64,000 nt of DNA from the NCBI RefSeq assembly GCF_037949795.1, contig NZ_CP149934.1, positions 513,501-577,500 on the forward strand, in the 5' to 3' direction. Numbering within the stretch: the first letter of the stretch is position 1; every line of letters begins with the position of its first letter. Shown here one piece after another: positions 46,720-56,015 of the stretch. Both the position numbers and the translations under genes were made by a program. This DNA comes from Thioclava sp. GXIMD2076. Lineage in GTDB: Bacteria > Pseudomonadota > Alphaproteobacteria > Rhodobacterales > Rhodobacteraceae. A model generated the notes under the pieces. That model was not told the origin of the DNA, did no database searches, and was given only the letters and a program-made list of their open reading frames with translations.

Positions 46720-47112
46720 GAATATCCTTTGTGCCCGTAACCATCATGGCTGGGCGCGACCGCGGGGAGGCGGCCTGAGGGGTGTGACGCCGCAACCTCG
46801 AAAGCCACGGGCGCATCCCGCAGGCCTTGGCCGGACGATACGAACCCTGCGTGATGGGGAACGGGTGGGTGTCATACTGCTGCGTCAAACGGGACGCGGC
46901 TTGCTCACGCGGCAGCGCAGTACTACTCTATATATGAGCCATATTTCTGCATTTGTCAATTCGGTCTATTCGCGTCTTCCCCGCAGGGAAGGTTCTGCGG
47001 AGAAGCGCCGGATTTGGGTCATGCTCATGATAACCAGACAGAGAAACCTCGGATTAACCTGTGCAGGCTAGGGTCGGGAAAGTGATATGATTCCGCCGGC
47101 TATGGAGCATCT
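46720..47112. other. Intergenic region between the helicase and chemoreceptor genes
   Basis: About 390 nt without a supported gene, between divergent start codons. It holds parS-like palindrome copy 6 at 46976-46991 and an AT-rich stretch (46920-46960) that probably contains promoter elements. Nothing else was recognised. Confidence 0.5.
46976..46991. repeat. parS-like palindrome, copy 6 (intergenic)
   Basis: CTTCCCCGCAGGGAAG is identical to copy 3. It lies about 3 kb from parA, on the far side of the helicase gene, and marks the right edge of the palindrome cluster. Confidence 0.7.
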
Positions 47113-49170
47113 ATGTTCAATTCAAAAAAACTTCGCCAAGAGCTAGAAGACCTGCGTCGCGAAGTGAATGCATTCGAGAACTCCCATGCGGTCGCGCGGG
47201 TTAGTATTGACCGTAAATTCTTGTATATTAATGAAATATTCGCCACTATGTTCGGATTCAAGACGACAGATGTCCTAGGGCAGCCCTATGACAAACTGGT
47301 GCGTGATAAGGATCTGCATCAGGAGGATTTCAACGATATCTGGCGCATCCTGAAACTCGGGACACCCGTCAACCGGATCGTGCCGCGCCTGAATGCAAGG
47401 GGCGAGGAAATCTGGCTCGATACGACCTATTCGCCGATCAGCAGCAAGGACGGGGTCACCGAGCATGTGCTGATTGCCGCGCGCGAGATCACGACGATGC
47501 ATCTGCGGCGCAGGGATAACCGCAGTCAAGTCGATGCGCTCAAACGTTCGATGGCGGTGATCGAATTCGACCTGAAGGGCAATATTCTTGATGCGAATGA
47601 ACGGTTCCTGACCGCGACGGATTACAAGATCGACGAGATCCGAGGTAAGCCGCACCGGATCTTCATGCCGAAAGGTGAGGCCGATAGCCAGGAATATCGT
47701 GACTTCTGGCATAGGTTGGAACTGGGTTCCTCGGAAGCGGGCCGCGTGCGGCGGGTGAACAAACACGGAGAGATCCTCTGGCTCGAGGCGGCATACGAGA
47801 CGCTGATCGATCCGGAGGGACGGCCGTTCAAGGTTGTGAAATATGCGTTCGATATCACGGATGCGCGCAATATGGCTGCGGATGCCGAGGGCCAGATTGC
47901 AGCGATCCAGAAGGTGCAGGCGGTGATCGAATTCGATCCGCAAGGCACGATCACGTCGGCCAATGACCTGTTCTGCAAAGCTATGGGTTACGAGCGTTCC
48001 GAGATCCTCAATAAACCCCATAGCATGTTCATGCCGGCCGATCAGGTGAATGGTGCGGAGTATAGCACCCACTGGAAGCGTCTGCGCGCGGGCGAGACGA
48101 TCGAGGGCGATTTCATCCGCATTGGAAAGGGCGGGAAGGAAGTCCATATCCGCGCAAGCTACAACCCGATTCGCAATGCGGCGGGCAAGGTCGTGAAGGT
48201 CGTGAAATTCGCCGTTGATACGACCCCTTACATGCGTATGAACAATGCGATGGAGAGCTGTCTCGAGCGGCTGTCCGAGGGCGATCTGGGAACGCGGATC
48301 GATACCGATCTGGGCGAGTTCGACAATCTGCGCGTGCAGTTCAACGAGGCGGTCGGCCGGATCGAACAGGTGGTGGTCAGCGTCCTCGAACAGACCGCAC
48401 AGATCGCGCAGGAAGCGGCCTCGATCACCGCGGGCACCACCGAATTGTCGCGCCGTTCCGAGCGGCAGGCGGCAACACTCGAGCAGAGTGCCGCAGCGCT
48501 TGAAGAGCTGACGACCTCGGTGCGGGGCGCCGCCGAGATGACGCTGACCGCGCGTTCCAAGGCTGAGAAGGCGAAGGAGCAATCCGACCGCTCAAGCGTC
48601 GTGGTGAATGATGCGGTGACCGCGATGAACGAGATCGCGGCCAGTTCGCAGTCGATTTCGCGGATCACCTCGGTGATTGACGATATCGCTTTCCAGACCA
48701 ATCTTCTGGCGCTGAACGCGGGTGTCGAGGCCGCGCGGGCAGGCGATGCGGGACGCGGCTTCGCCGTCGTGGCCTCCGAGGTGCGCGGGCTGGCACAGCG
48801 CTCCTCGGATGCGGCGCGCGAGATTGCCAATCTGATCGAGGCCTCGACCCGTCAGGTCGGGCGCGGCGTCGAGCTTGTCGGTCAGGCGGGGGAGGCGCTG
48901 CAATCCATCGACGAATCGATCACCGGCATTCGCGATTCGATCCAGCAGATCGCGTCCTCGGCGCAGGAGCAGAGCAACGGCCTGAACGAAATGAACACCG
49001 CCGTCAGCGATCTTGACCGCGCGGTGCAGCAGAACGCAGCCATGGCCGAACAGAGCTCCGCAGCCGTACAGATGCTGCAGAAAGGGATCGACACGATGAG
49101 CGAGAATGTGGGGTATTTCCGTTGTGGCGAGGCTGTACCCACGGCATCCGAGGACCGGATGGCAAGCTGA
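47113..49170 (+). CDS. Soluble methyl-accepting chemotaxis protein with three PAS domains
   Basis: A 685-residue receptor without any membrane segment. Three successive PAS/PAC modules lie at about 20-135, 145-255 and 268-378, each with the FATMFG, RFLTAT or LFCKAMGY type start and the WLDTTYSPI or WLEAAYETL type end. A short linker then leads to an MCP signalling domain with the hairpin [42 protein letters not shown]. It is probably cytoplasmic and could sense redox state or a small ligand. No C-terminal CheR-binding pentapeptide and no che genes are nearby. Confidence 0.88.
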   Translation: MFNSKKLRQELEDLRREVNAFENSHAVARVSIDRKFLYINEIFATMFGFKTTDVLGQPYDKLVRDKDLHQEDFNDIWRILKLGTPVNRIVPRLNARGEEIWLDTTYSPISSKDGVTEHVLIAAREITTMHLRRRDNRSQVDALKRSMAVIEFDLKGNILDANERFLTATDYKIDEIRGKPHRIFMPKGEADSQEYRDFWHRLELGSSEAGRVRRVNKHGEILWLEAAYETLIDPEGRPFKVVKYAFDITDARNMAADAEGQIAAIQKVQAVIEFDPQGTITSANDLFCKAMGYERSEILNKPHSMFMPADQVNGAEYSTHWKRLRAGETIEGDFIRIGKGGKEVHIRASYNPIRNAAGKVVKVVKFAVDTTPYMRMNNAMESCLERLSEGDLGTRIDTDLGEFDNLRVQFNEAVGRIEQVVVSVLEQTAQIAQEAASITAGTTELSRRSERQAATLEQSAAALEELTTSVRGAAEMTLTARSKAEKAKEQSDRSSVVVNDAVTAMNEIAASSQSISRITSVIDDIAFQTNLLALNAGVEAARAGDAGRGFAVVASEVRGLAQRSSDAAREIANLIEASTRQVGRGVELVGQAGEALQSIDESITGIRDSIQQIASSAQEQSNGLNEMNTAVSDLDRAVQQNAAMAEQSSAAVQMLQKGIDTMSENVGYFRCGEAVPTASEDRMAS

Positions 49171-49231
49171 CAAGGCTTGCCCCCGCGCCGGCTTAGGGGC
49201 AATAACGAGCCCGTAAAAGCGGAGGTTGATC

Positions 49232-50236
49232 ATGCCCACCATTCTCGTCACCGGCGCTGCCGGCTTTATCGGGTCCTTTGTCTGCCAGCGGTTCCTGTCG
49301 GAAGGCTGGCGGGTTGTCGGCCTTGACGGCATGACCGACTATTACGATGTGACGCTGAAAGAGGCGCGGCTCGACCAGCTCCGCCCTGACGGGAATTTCC
49401 GTGAAGTGACGGGTATGGTCGAGACGCCCGGTCTGCTGATGAGGCTCTTCGAGGAAGAGACGCCCGATGTGGTGATCCACCTCGCCGCTCAGGCCGGTGT
49501 GCGCTATTCGATCGACAACCCGCGCGCCTATCTCGAAGGCAATATCATCGGAACCTTCGAGTTGCTGGAGGCCGCGCGCGCCCATCCGCCGAAACATATG
49601 CTGCTGGCCTCCACCTCTTCGGCCTATGGTGCCAATACGCAGATGCCCTATCGCGAGACCGATCGGGCCGATCACCAGATGAGCTTCTATGCCGCCACCA
49701 AGAAATCGACCGAGTCTATGGCGCATTCCTATGCCCATCTCTTCGGTCTGCCGGTGACGATGTTCCGCTTCTTCACGGTCTATGGTCCGTGGGGCCGCCC
49801 CGATATGGCGCTGTTCAAATTCACCCGCGCCATTTTCGAGAACAAGCCGATCGACGTGTATAATCATGGCGATATGAAACGCGACTTCACCTTTATCGAG
49901 GATCTCGTCGAGGGCATCCGGCTACTGGTGGATGCGGTTCCCGCGCGGCTGGACGCGGTCCCCGAGGGCGACAGCCTCTCGCCGGTTGCGCCGTTCCGCG
50001 TGGTGAATATCGGCAATAATGACGCCGTCCAGCTGACCGATTTTATTTCGGCAATCGAAGAAGCGACGGGGCGGATAGCGCAAAAAAACCTGATGCCGAT
50101 GCAGGCGGGGGATGTGCCTGCGACATGGGCGGATGCGGGTTTGTTGAAATCCCTGACCGGTTATGCACCGAAAACCTCGGTGCGAGAGGGCGTAAAGGCC
50201 TTTGTGGACTGGTATCGCGGTTATTACAGGCTCTGA
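49232..50236 (+). CDS. NAD-dependent sugar-nucleotide epimerase (UDP-glucuronate 4-epimerase-like)
   Basis: A 334-residue extended SDR enzyme. The NAD loop is VTGAAGFIGSFVCQRF. ASTSSAYG and the active-site YAATKK provide the Ser/Tyr/Lys triad, and VYGPWGRPDMALFKFTRAI is the substrate segment typical of UDP-glucuronate or UDP-galacturonate 4-epimerases. GGAGG precedes ATG 49232. Such enzymes supply uronic acids for capsule or LPS. It stands alone, with no polysaccharide cluster visible here. Confidence 0.82.
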   Translation: MPTILVTGAAGFIGSFVCQRFLSEGWRVVGLDGMTDYYDVTLKEARLDQLRPDGNFREVTGMVETPGLLMRLFEEETPDVVIHLAAQAGVRYSIDNPRAYLEGNIIGTFELLEAARAHPPKHMLLASTSSAYGANTQMPYRETDRADHQMSFYAATKKSTESMAHSYAHLFGLPVTMFRFFTVYGPWGRPDMALFKFTRAIFENKPIDVYNHGDMKRDFTFIEDLVEGIRLLVDAVPARLDAVPEGDSLSPVAPFRVVNIGNNDAVQLTDFISAIEEATGRIAQKNLMPMQAGDVPATWADAGLLKSLTGYAPKTSVREGVKAFVDWYRGYYRL

Positions 50237-50377
50237 AATCCGCTAGAGCGTCTGCGATGCCTGCACGGAAAAGCGGCAGCGGCGCAAATTCGCACCATTG
50301 GCCCGCGCAACCATCTGGCGATCTCGTAGTCAAGCCGCTAGCCTTCCAGAAAACCGATTTCCAAGGAGGAGCAGGCC

Positions 50378-51565
50378 ATGGCCCAGAAGACAGTCATCAT
50401 CATCGGAGCAGGGATTGGTGGGCTGTGCGCGGGAATTGCGCTGCGCCGTCAGGGGTTTGACGTAAAGATATTCGAGAAGGTGCGCGAGGTGCGCCCGGTC
50501 GGGGCGGGGCTTTCGCTTTGGCCCAACGGGATCCAGTGCCTCAACCATTTGGGGCTGGGCGAACAGATCGCCAAGCTTGGCGGGATGATGGAGGATATGG
50601 CCTATATCGACGGGCTGACCGGCGAGACGATGTGTGCCTTTCCGCTGACGCCGCTGTGGGAGAAATCCGGCCAGCGCGGCTATCCGGTGGCGCGGGCTGC
50701 CACGCAGGAGATGCTGATGGACGAATTCGGGCGCGAGGAGATCGCGCTCGGGATGCGGCTGGTGGGCGTCGAGGATCTGGGCGAGACGGTTGTCGCGCGG
50801 TTCGAAGATGGCACCGAGGTGGTGGGCGATTTTCTGATCGGGGCGGATGGGGCGCATAGCCTTGTGCGTGAGCATCTTCTGGGTCCGAAGGCGCGCCGCT
50901 ATGCGGGCTATGTGAACTGGAACGGCATTGTCGAGGTCGATACGGCGATTGCGCCTGCCGACCGCTGGACGACCTTCGTGGCCGAGGGCAAACGCGCCTC
51001 TGTCATGCCGATCGGAGCGGGAGATGACGGCGAGGGGCGGTTCTATTTCTTCTTCGACCAGCCGATGCCGTCGGGCGTGGCCCCCGAGCGGGCCGAATAC
51101 AGGGCGCTGTTGCAGGAGAGTTTTGCCGGTTGGGCCGAGCCTGTGCAAAAACTGATTGCGGCGGCCGATGGCGGGGCAATCAACCGCGTCGAGATCCATG
51201 ATATCGATCCGTTCATGACATGGGCCAAGGGGCGGATCTGTATTCTAGGCGACAGCGCGCATAACACCACGCCCGATCTGGGGCAGGGGGCCTGCATGGC
51301 GATCGAGGATGCGGTTGTGCTGGAGGATATGCTGGCGGCGCATGCGGATATTCCCGCTGCGCTGCAGGCCTATCAGGCGGCACGGGCCGAGCGCTGCGCC
51401 GATCTGGTGCTGCGGGCGCGGGCGCGGTGTGATGTGACCCATGGTGTGGATATGGCGGTGACCGAGGCGTGGTATGCAGAGCTGCGGCAGGAAACCGGCG
51501 AGGCGATTTTGTCGGGAATTTCCAAGACAGTCGAAGGTTCGCCGGTTTATGCGGAATTCGCCTGA
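50378..51565 (+). CDS. FAD-dependent monooxygenase, HpxO/urate hydroxylase-like
   Basis: A 395-residue group A flavin monooxygenase. It has the GAGIGGLCAGIAL FAD loop near residue 10, GADGAHS near 158 and GDSAHNTTPDLGQGACMAIEDA near 290. Length and the LSLWPNGIQCLNHLGLG segment resemble HpxO-type urate hydroxylases, but similar enzymes act on aromatic acids. AAGGAGGAG precedes ATG 50378. It lies just before a three-subunit molybdenum hydroxylase operon, and an oxidase plus an FAD hydroxylase would fit a purine route. The substrate is not proven. Confidence 0.72.
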   Translation: MAQKTVIIIGAGIGGLCAGIALRRQGFDVKIFEKVREVRPVGAGLSLWPNGIQCLNHLGLGEQIAKLGGMMEDMAYIDGLTGETMCAFPLTPLWEKSGQRGYPVARAATQEMLMDEFGREEIALGMRLVGVEDLGETVVARFEDGTEVVGDFLIGADGAHSLVREHLLGPKARRYAGYVNWNGIVEVDTAIAPADRWTTFVAEGKRASVMPIGAGDDGEGRFYFFFDQPMPSGVAPERAEYRALLQESFAGWAEPVQKLIAAADGGAINRVEIHDIDPFMTWAKGRICILGDSAHNTTPDLGQGACMAIEDAVVLEDMLAAHADIPAALQAYQAARAERCADLVLRARARCDVTHGVDMAVTEAWYAELRQETGEAILSGISKTVEGSPVYAEFA

Positions 51566-51598
51566 CTAAGGTCAGGCATCACGCTGACACGGGGTCAG
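51561..51598. promoter_or_regulatory. Two CCTGAC/GTCAGG palindromes before the molybdenum hydroxylase operon
   Basis: CCTGAC-N4-GTCAGG at 51561-51576 (overlapping the monooxygenase stop) and CTGAC-N5-GTCAG at 51584-51598 lie about 22 bp apart. The first has the same arms as the site before bioM. They may be operators, or the first may be a weak terminator. Confidence 0.35.
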
Positions 51599-51644
51599 GC
51601 CGGTTTATAAGGATTTCTTTGGAACCAGCCAGCGCCCGACTCGT

Positions 51645-51698
51645 TGGGGGAGTTAGAGACCGCGGACCGGCAGCGCCGGTCGGCTTATCCAACCCCCA
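51645..51698 (+). promoter_or_regulatory. Structured leader of the molybdenum hydroxylase operon, possible riboswitch
   Basis: TGGGGG (51645-51650) can pair with CCCCCA (51693-51698). Inside lies a perfect 7-bp hairpin GACCGGC-AGC-GCCGGTC, and the two stems are separated by an asymmetric internal loop. The ribosome site GGGAG follows directly, so the outer stem could gate translation. This two-stem layout recalls the NMT1 (xanthine-I) RNA found before purine-oxidation genes, but I cannot confirm its conserved loop. Confidence 0.35.
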
Positions 51699-51709
51699 CG
51701 GGAGTCACC

Positions 51710-52216
51710 ATGCATACCGAATTGAAGGTCAACGGAACGACCCACAGGCTGGATCACGATCCTCGCCTGACACTACTCGACGCGCTGCGCGACCATCTGG
51801 AGCTGACCGGCTCCAAAAAGGGCTGCGATCATGGACAATGCGGAGCCTGCACGGTTCTGGTAAACGGGCGTCGGGTGAATGCCTGCCTGTCGCTGGTCGC
51901 GATGCATGATGGCGATCAGGTGACCACGATCGAGGGGCTGGGCAATCCCGAGAACCTGTCCGATCTGCAGGCTGCCTTTGTAAAGAAGGACGGCTATCAG
52001 TGCGGGTATTGCACGCCCGGTCAGATTATGTCGGCCACCGGGATGATGGAAGAGGCCAAGGCGGGGGCGCCGTCACATGTGTCGCCGGATCTGGCGGGCG
52101 AGGTCAGCCTCGACGACGCCGAGATCGCCGAGCGGATGAGCGGCAACCTGTGCCGGTGCTCGGCCTATCCCTTTATTCGTGAAGCAATCGCAATGGCGGC
52201 GGAGGTGAAGAAATGA
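51710..52216 (+). CDS. Molybdenum hydroxylase 2Fe-2S subunit (PaoA/YagT-like)
   Basis: A 168-residue electron-transfer subunit. A plant-type 2Fe-2S site ([16 protein letters not shown] with a later Cys) is followed by the helical domain with the second cluster (QCGYCTPGQ and LCRCSAYP). GGGAG precedes ATG 51710. Escherichia coli PaoA carries a Tat signal; here the protein starts directly with MHTELKVNG, so this enzyme is probably cytoplasmic. It overlaps the FAD subunit by 4 nt. Confidence 0.88.
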   Translation: MHTELKVNGTTHRLDHDPRLTLLDALRDHLELTGSKKGCDHGQCGACTVLVNGRRVNACLSLVAMHDGDQVTTIEGLGNPENLSDLQAAFVKKDGYQCGYCTPGQIMSATGMMEEAKAGAPSHVSPDLAGEVSLDDAEIAERMSGNLCRCSAYPFIREAIAMAAEVKK

Positions 52217-53232
52217 GGGAGTTCACCTATAGCCGTGCCGAAGATCAGGCCGCCGCGATCGGGGCGATGAGCAATGGCGCGCGCGCCATTGCGGGTGGGA
52301 CCAACCTGCTGGATCTGATGAAAATTCAGGTCGAAGTGCCTCAGGCGCTCGTGGATATTTCCCGCGTGGCAGGTCTGGACAAGGTCGAGCCGCAGGACGG
52401 GGGCGTGCGGATTGGCGCGCTGGTGACCAATGCCGATCTGGCCGCCGATCCGAAGATCCGCGCGCTCTATCCGGTCCTGTCTCGCGCCATTCTGGCAGGG
52501 GCCTCGGGCCAGATCCGCAATAAGGCCACCACGGGCGGCAATCTGCTGCAGCGCACGCGTTGCCCGTATTTCTATGATACCTCGATGGCCTGCAACAAGC
52601 GCGAGGCGGGCACCGGCTGTTCGGCGCAGGGCGGTGTCGGGCGTATGTTGGCGATTTTCGGCACCTCCGAGGACTGCATGGCGGCGCATCCGTCGGATAT
52701 GGCCGTGGCGATGCGGGTGCTCGAGGCGCAGATCGAGGTCACGGGCGAAGATGGCGCGCGTCTGGTTGCGATGGATGAGTTCTACACCCTTCCGGGGGAT
52801 CGCCCGGATGTGGAGACGGTGCTCAAGCCGGGCGAGATGATTACGGCGGTGGTATTGCCCGCGCCGGTCAAAGGCTCGGTTCAGGCCTATCGCAAGGTGC
52901 GCGACCGCGCATCCTATGCTTTCGCTCTGGTGTCGGTGGCGGCAGTGATCACGCTGGAGAACGGCAAGATTGCGCAGGCCTCGCTGGCCTTTGGCGGTGT
53001 GGGCGTGCGCCCGTGGAAGAACGCCACCGTGGACGGGATGCTGGTGGGGCAGGAGCCAAGTGACGCGCTCTTCGCAAAGGTGGCCGAGGCGCTCTGCCGC
53101 GATGCCAATCCGCATCCCGAGACCGAGTTCAAACTTCCCCTTCTCAAACGCAGCCTGATGGCCGTGCTGCGGGAGGCCGCGGGCCTCGCACCGGCCTCGG
53201 CTGGCACCGATAAAACGAGGACTGCCGCATGA
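52213..53232 (+). CDS. Molybdenum hydroxylase FAD subunit (PaoB/YagS-like)
   Basis: A 339-residue subunit with the FAD loops [14 protein letters not shown] and [11 protein letters not shown], and [17 protein letters not shown]. An inserted cysteine segment follows ([25 protein letters not shown]), the position of an extra 4Fe-4S cluster in PaoB. This insertion points to the YagTSR/PaoABC group rather than to ordinary xanthine dehydrogenase or CO dehydrogenase. ATG 52213 and the last codon of the preceding gene share ATGA. Confidence 0.88.
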   Translation: MREFTYSRAEDQAAAIGAMSNGARAIAGGTNLLDLMKIQVEVPQALVDISRVAGLDKVEPQDGGVRIGALVTNADLAADPKIRALYPVLSRAILAGASGQIRNKATTGGNLLQRTRCPYFYDTSMACNKREAGTGCSAQGGVGRMLAIFGTSEDCMAAHPSDMAVAMRVLEAQIEVTGEDGARLVAMDEFYTLPGDRPDVETVLKPGEMITAVVLPAPVKGSVQAYRKVRDRASYAFALVSVAAVITLENGKIAQASLAFGGVGVRPWKNATVDGMLVGQEPSDALFAKVAEALCRDANPHPETEFKLPLLKRSLMAVLREAAGLAPASAGTDKTRTAA

Positions 53233-55427
53233 ATGATGTCTTCCGTATGGACAAAGCCCAACCCCGCCTTCTCGACGAGATGCAGCAGGGGGTTTTGGGA
53301 AAACCGCTCGACCGGAGCGAGGGCGCGCTGAAGGTTTCGGGTCTTGCCACCTATGCCGCCGAGGTCAAACTGCCCGGTCGGGTCGATGGGGTCTTGGTGC
53401 GCGCCACGATCACCAAGGGGAAGGTGACAGGCATCGACGAGAGTTCGATTGCGCATCTTCCGGGGATTCTGGGCGTGTTCCACGGCCCGAAATTCCTGCG
53501 CAACCCCGCGCAGGGCATGGCGGACGAGGCTCCCTCGCAGCCCGATACGCGGGTCGATTACTACGGTCAGCCGGTAGCGCTGGTCGTGGCCGAGAGCTTC
53601 GAGCAGGCCCGTGACGGCGCGTTGAACCTGAAGATCAGCTATGAGGCCGAGGAGGTCTCGGTCGATCCGCTCGATGAGGCCTGCCATGCGCCCGACAATG
53701 ACGGCGCGGTCATCAAGGGCGAGATCGACAAGGTGATGGCGGCGGCGGATGCTGCGGTCGATCTGACCTTCACCACGGCGGGCCATGTGGCGGCCGCGAT
53801 GGAGCCCCATGCCGCCGTGGCCGAGTGGAAGGGCGAGCATGTGATCCTGCATGGTTCGCTGCAGATGCTGCGCTTCAACCGCAACGAGTTGGCGGATTCG
53901 CTTGGGATCGACCCGAAATATGTGCGGGTGCTCTCGCCCTATGTGGGCGGCGGGTTCGGGTCCAAGCTCGGCGTGGGCGCGGAGGCCGTGGCAGCCTGTC
54001 TGGCCGCCAAGGAGCTCGGGCGCCCCGTGCGGGTGGTGATGACGCGCCAGAACGTGTTTGACGCGGTGCTGCACCGGACCCAGACCGTCCAGCGGCTGCG
54101 CTTTGCCGCCGATAAATCGGGCAAGCTGTTGGCGATCGGTCATGACGATCTGGTGACGAACCTGTCGGATGAGGGCTTTGCCGAGCCGTGCTCGCAGGCG
54201 TCGCAATTCCTCTATGGTGCTGAAACACTGCATTTCCTGCAGACGGTGGCGCAGGTGCATCGCACGCCCACGGGCTCGGTGCGCGCACCGGGCGAGGCTG
54301 TGGGGATGGTGCCTTTTGAGGCCGCCTTTGACGAGCTGGCCGAGAAGCTGGACATGGATCCGGTGGAGTTGCGGCTGAAGAACATCCCCGATGCCGATCC
54401 GGTGGACGGGCTTGCCTACTCGGCGCGGTCGCTGGCCGAGAGCCTGCGTGAGGGGGCCAAGCAGTTCGGCTGGGACCAGCGTCAGGCACCGCGTTCGCGG
54501 ATGGAGGGCGATTGGTATATCGGGATGGGCGTGGCCTCTGCCGCGCGCAAGAACCTGTTGGTGCCCTCGGCAGCGCGTGTCATCCTGCGCGGGGATGGTG
54601 CCGTGGTCGAGACCGATATGACCGATATCGGCACCGGTAGCTACACGATCCTGGGACAGATCGCGGCGGAGATGCTGGGTCTGCCGATGGAAAAGGTCGA
54701 GGTGCGTCTGGGTGATACCGATCTGCCGGGGGCCTCGGGCTCGGGCGGCTCTTTCGGGGCCAATTCGGCGGGTTCGGCGGTATTCCTCGCGGCCAAGAAA
54801 CTGCGAGAGGAGGTTGCGGGCAAGCTTGGCTGCGATGTGGCGGATCTCACGCTGAAAGACGGGATCGCGCGGGGCGGCAATCTGGAAAAACCGCTTTCCG
54901 AGTTGATCGAGAGCGAGATCTCGGCGGAGGGGGCCATCGAGGGCGGCAAGACCTCGGAAGAGTTCCTGTCCTCGGGCTTTGGCGCGCATTTTGTCGAAGT
55001 CGCGGTGCATCGCTGGACCGGCGAGACCCGTGTGCGGCGGATGCTGGGGGTCTTCGGTATGGGGCGGATCCTCAACGAAAAGACCGCGCGCTCGCAGGCT
55101 GTGGGTGGCATGATCTGGGGCGTGGGCACGGCGCTCAACGAAGAGCTTTCCCATGATCCGCGCACCGGTCATCTGGTCTCGCGCGATCTTGCCAATTACC
55201 ACGTCCCCTCCCATGCCGATATTCCGGGGAAGATGGATGTGGTCTTTTTGGAGGAGCGCGATGATCAGGCCAACCCGATCCAGACCAAGGGCATTGGCGA
55301 ATTGGGGATTTCGGGTGCGGGGGCCGCAATCCTGAACGCCATTCACAACGCTTGCGGCGTGCGGGTCTATGATGTGCCAGCCACGCCCGACAAGATTGTG
55401 GCGGGGCTCGAAGCTCTCGAGGGCTAA
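53229..55427 (+). CDS. Molybdenum hydroxylase large subunit (PaoC/YagR-like)
   Basis: A 732-residue molybdopterin-cytosine-dinucleotide subunit. Cofactor-binding segments include YVGGGFGSK near 238, [11 protein letters not shown] near 353 and [15 protein letters not shown] near 517. The catalytic Glu lies in [15 protein letters not shown] near residue 692. Paralogues oxidise aldehydes or N-heterocycles. The 2Fe-2S, FAD, Mo order equals yagTSR. mocA and xdhC homologues converge on it, as needed to build and sulfurate the cofactor. Confidence 0.88.
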   Translation: MNDVFRMDKAQPRLLDEMQQGVLGKPLDRSEGALKVSGLATYAAEVKLPGRVDGVLVRATITKGKVTGIDESSIAHLPGILGVFHGPKFLRNPAQGMADEAPSQPDTRVDYYGQPVALVVAESFEQARDGALNLKISYEAEEVSVDPLDEACHAPDNDGAVIKGEIDKVMAAADAAVDLTFTTAGHVAAAMEPHAAVAEWKGEHVILHGSLQMLRFNRNELADSLGIDPKYVRVLSPYVGGGFGSKLGVGAEAVAACLAAKELGRPVRVVMTRQNVFDAVLHRTQTVQRLRFAADKSGKLLAIGHDDLVTNLSDEGFAEPCSQASQFLYGAETLHFLQTVAQVHRTPTGSVRAPGEAVGMVPFEAAFDELAEKLDMDPVELRLKNIPDADPVDGLAYSARSLAESLREGAKQFGWDQRQAPRSRMEGDWYIGMGVASAARKNLLVPSAARVILRGDGAVVETDMTDIGTGSYTILGQIAAEMLGLPMEKVEVRLGDTDLPGASGSGGSFGANSAGSAVFLAAKKLREEVAGKLGCDVADLTLKDGIARGGNLEKPLSELIESEISAEGAIEGGKTSEEFLSSGFGAHFVEVAVHRWTGETRVRRMLGVFGMGRILNEKTARSQAVGGMIWGVGTALNEELSHDPRTGHLVSRDLANYHVPSHADIPGKMDVVFLEERDDQANPIQTKGIGELGISGAGAAILNAIHNACGVRVYDVPATPDKIVAGLEALEG

Positions 55428-55434
55428 AGACAGC

Positions 55435-55475
55435 AAAAAACGAGAATAGGGGCGGCCTCAGGGCCGCCCCTATTC
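55435..55475 (-). terminator. Intrinsic terminator after mocA
   Basis: A perfect 14-bp stem (GAATAGGGGCGGCC and its complement, loop TCAG; 55444-55475) spans the mocA stop and is followed on the minus strand by TCGTTTTTT. It also lies past the end of the large-subunit gene and can stop that transcript. Confidence 0.82.
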
Positions 55476-56015
55476 CATCAGATCTGCCAGAAAATCGATA
55501 TCGCGCAGATGCGCGGCAGGCAGAATGACTCGCCTGAGATCGGGGCGGTGGCGCAGCAGGCGTCCTGCGCCCTGATCGCCTGTCACCTCCCTCAATGCGG
55601 CAATATCCTGCGGTGCGATCAGCACTGGCGGCATGATCGGGTCGTCCGAACCCGCGCAGGCACAGGCGGGGGCTGTGCCCTCTGCCACCCGCGCCAGATC
55701 CTTGCGGGTGAGGGCGGGCATATCGCCGAGCGTGATGAGGATATTGCGGGTAGGCGTCCCGAGCGCGGCCAGCCCTGCTTTCAGGCTCTCCGATTGAGGC
55801 TGGCCTGCGGCAATGCGGATGATCCGGTAGCCCGACGGGGCCAGAAGGTCCGCGACCCTCTCGTTGGAGGTTACGGCGATCGTGTCGCGGGTCAACTGGC
55901 GCAAGGCCCGCGCCATATGCAGCACCAGAGGCATACCGCGATACTCGGCCAGAAGCTTGTCCTCGGGCCCGAAGCGGCGCGAGGCGCCTGCGGCCAGAAG
56001 AAGTCCGGTGATCAT
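55470..56015 (-). CDS. mocA: Molybdenum cofactor cytidylyltransferase (MocA-like)
   Basis: A 181-residue NTP-transferase. LLLAAGASRRFGPEDKLLAEYRG (signature start and Lys), a middle AAGQPQSESLKAGL and LGDMPALTRKDLA are typical of MocA/MobA-like nucleotidyltransferases. It would add CMP to molybdopterin for the adjacent hydroxylase. ATG 56015 overlaps the xdhC stop (ATGA). Transcription runs towards the hydroxylase operon and ends at the shared hairpin. Confidence 0.82.
   Translation of the reverse strand: MITGLLLAAGASRRFGPEDKLLAEYRGMPLVLHMARALRQLTRDTIAVTSNERVADLLAPSGYRIIRIAAGQPQSESLKAGLAALGTPTRNILITLGDMPALTRKDLARVAEGTAPACACAGSDDPIMPPVLIAPQDIAALREVTGDQGAGRLLRHRPDLRRVILPAAHLRDIDFLADLME

Noticed and set aside
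53875..54489. Minus-strand frames inside the molybdenum hydroxylase large-subunit gene
   Set aside because: Pro/Arg/Ala-rich shadow translations without start signals; the plus-strand frame has all cofactor motifs.
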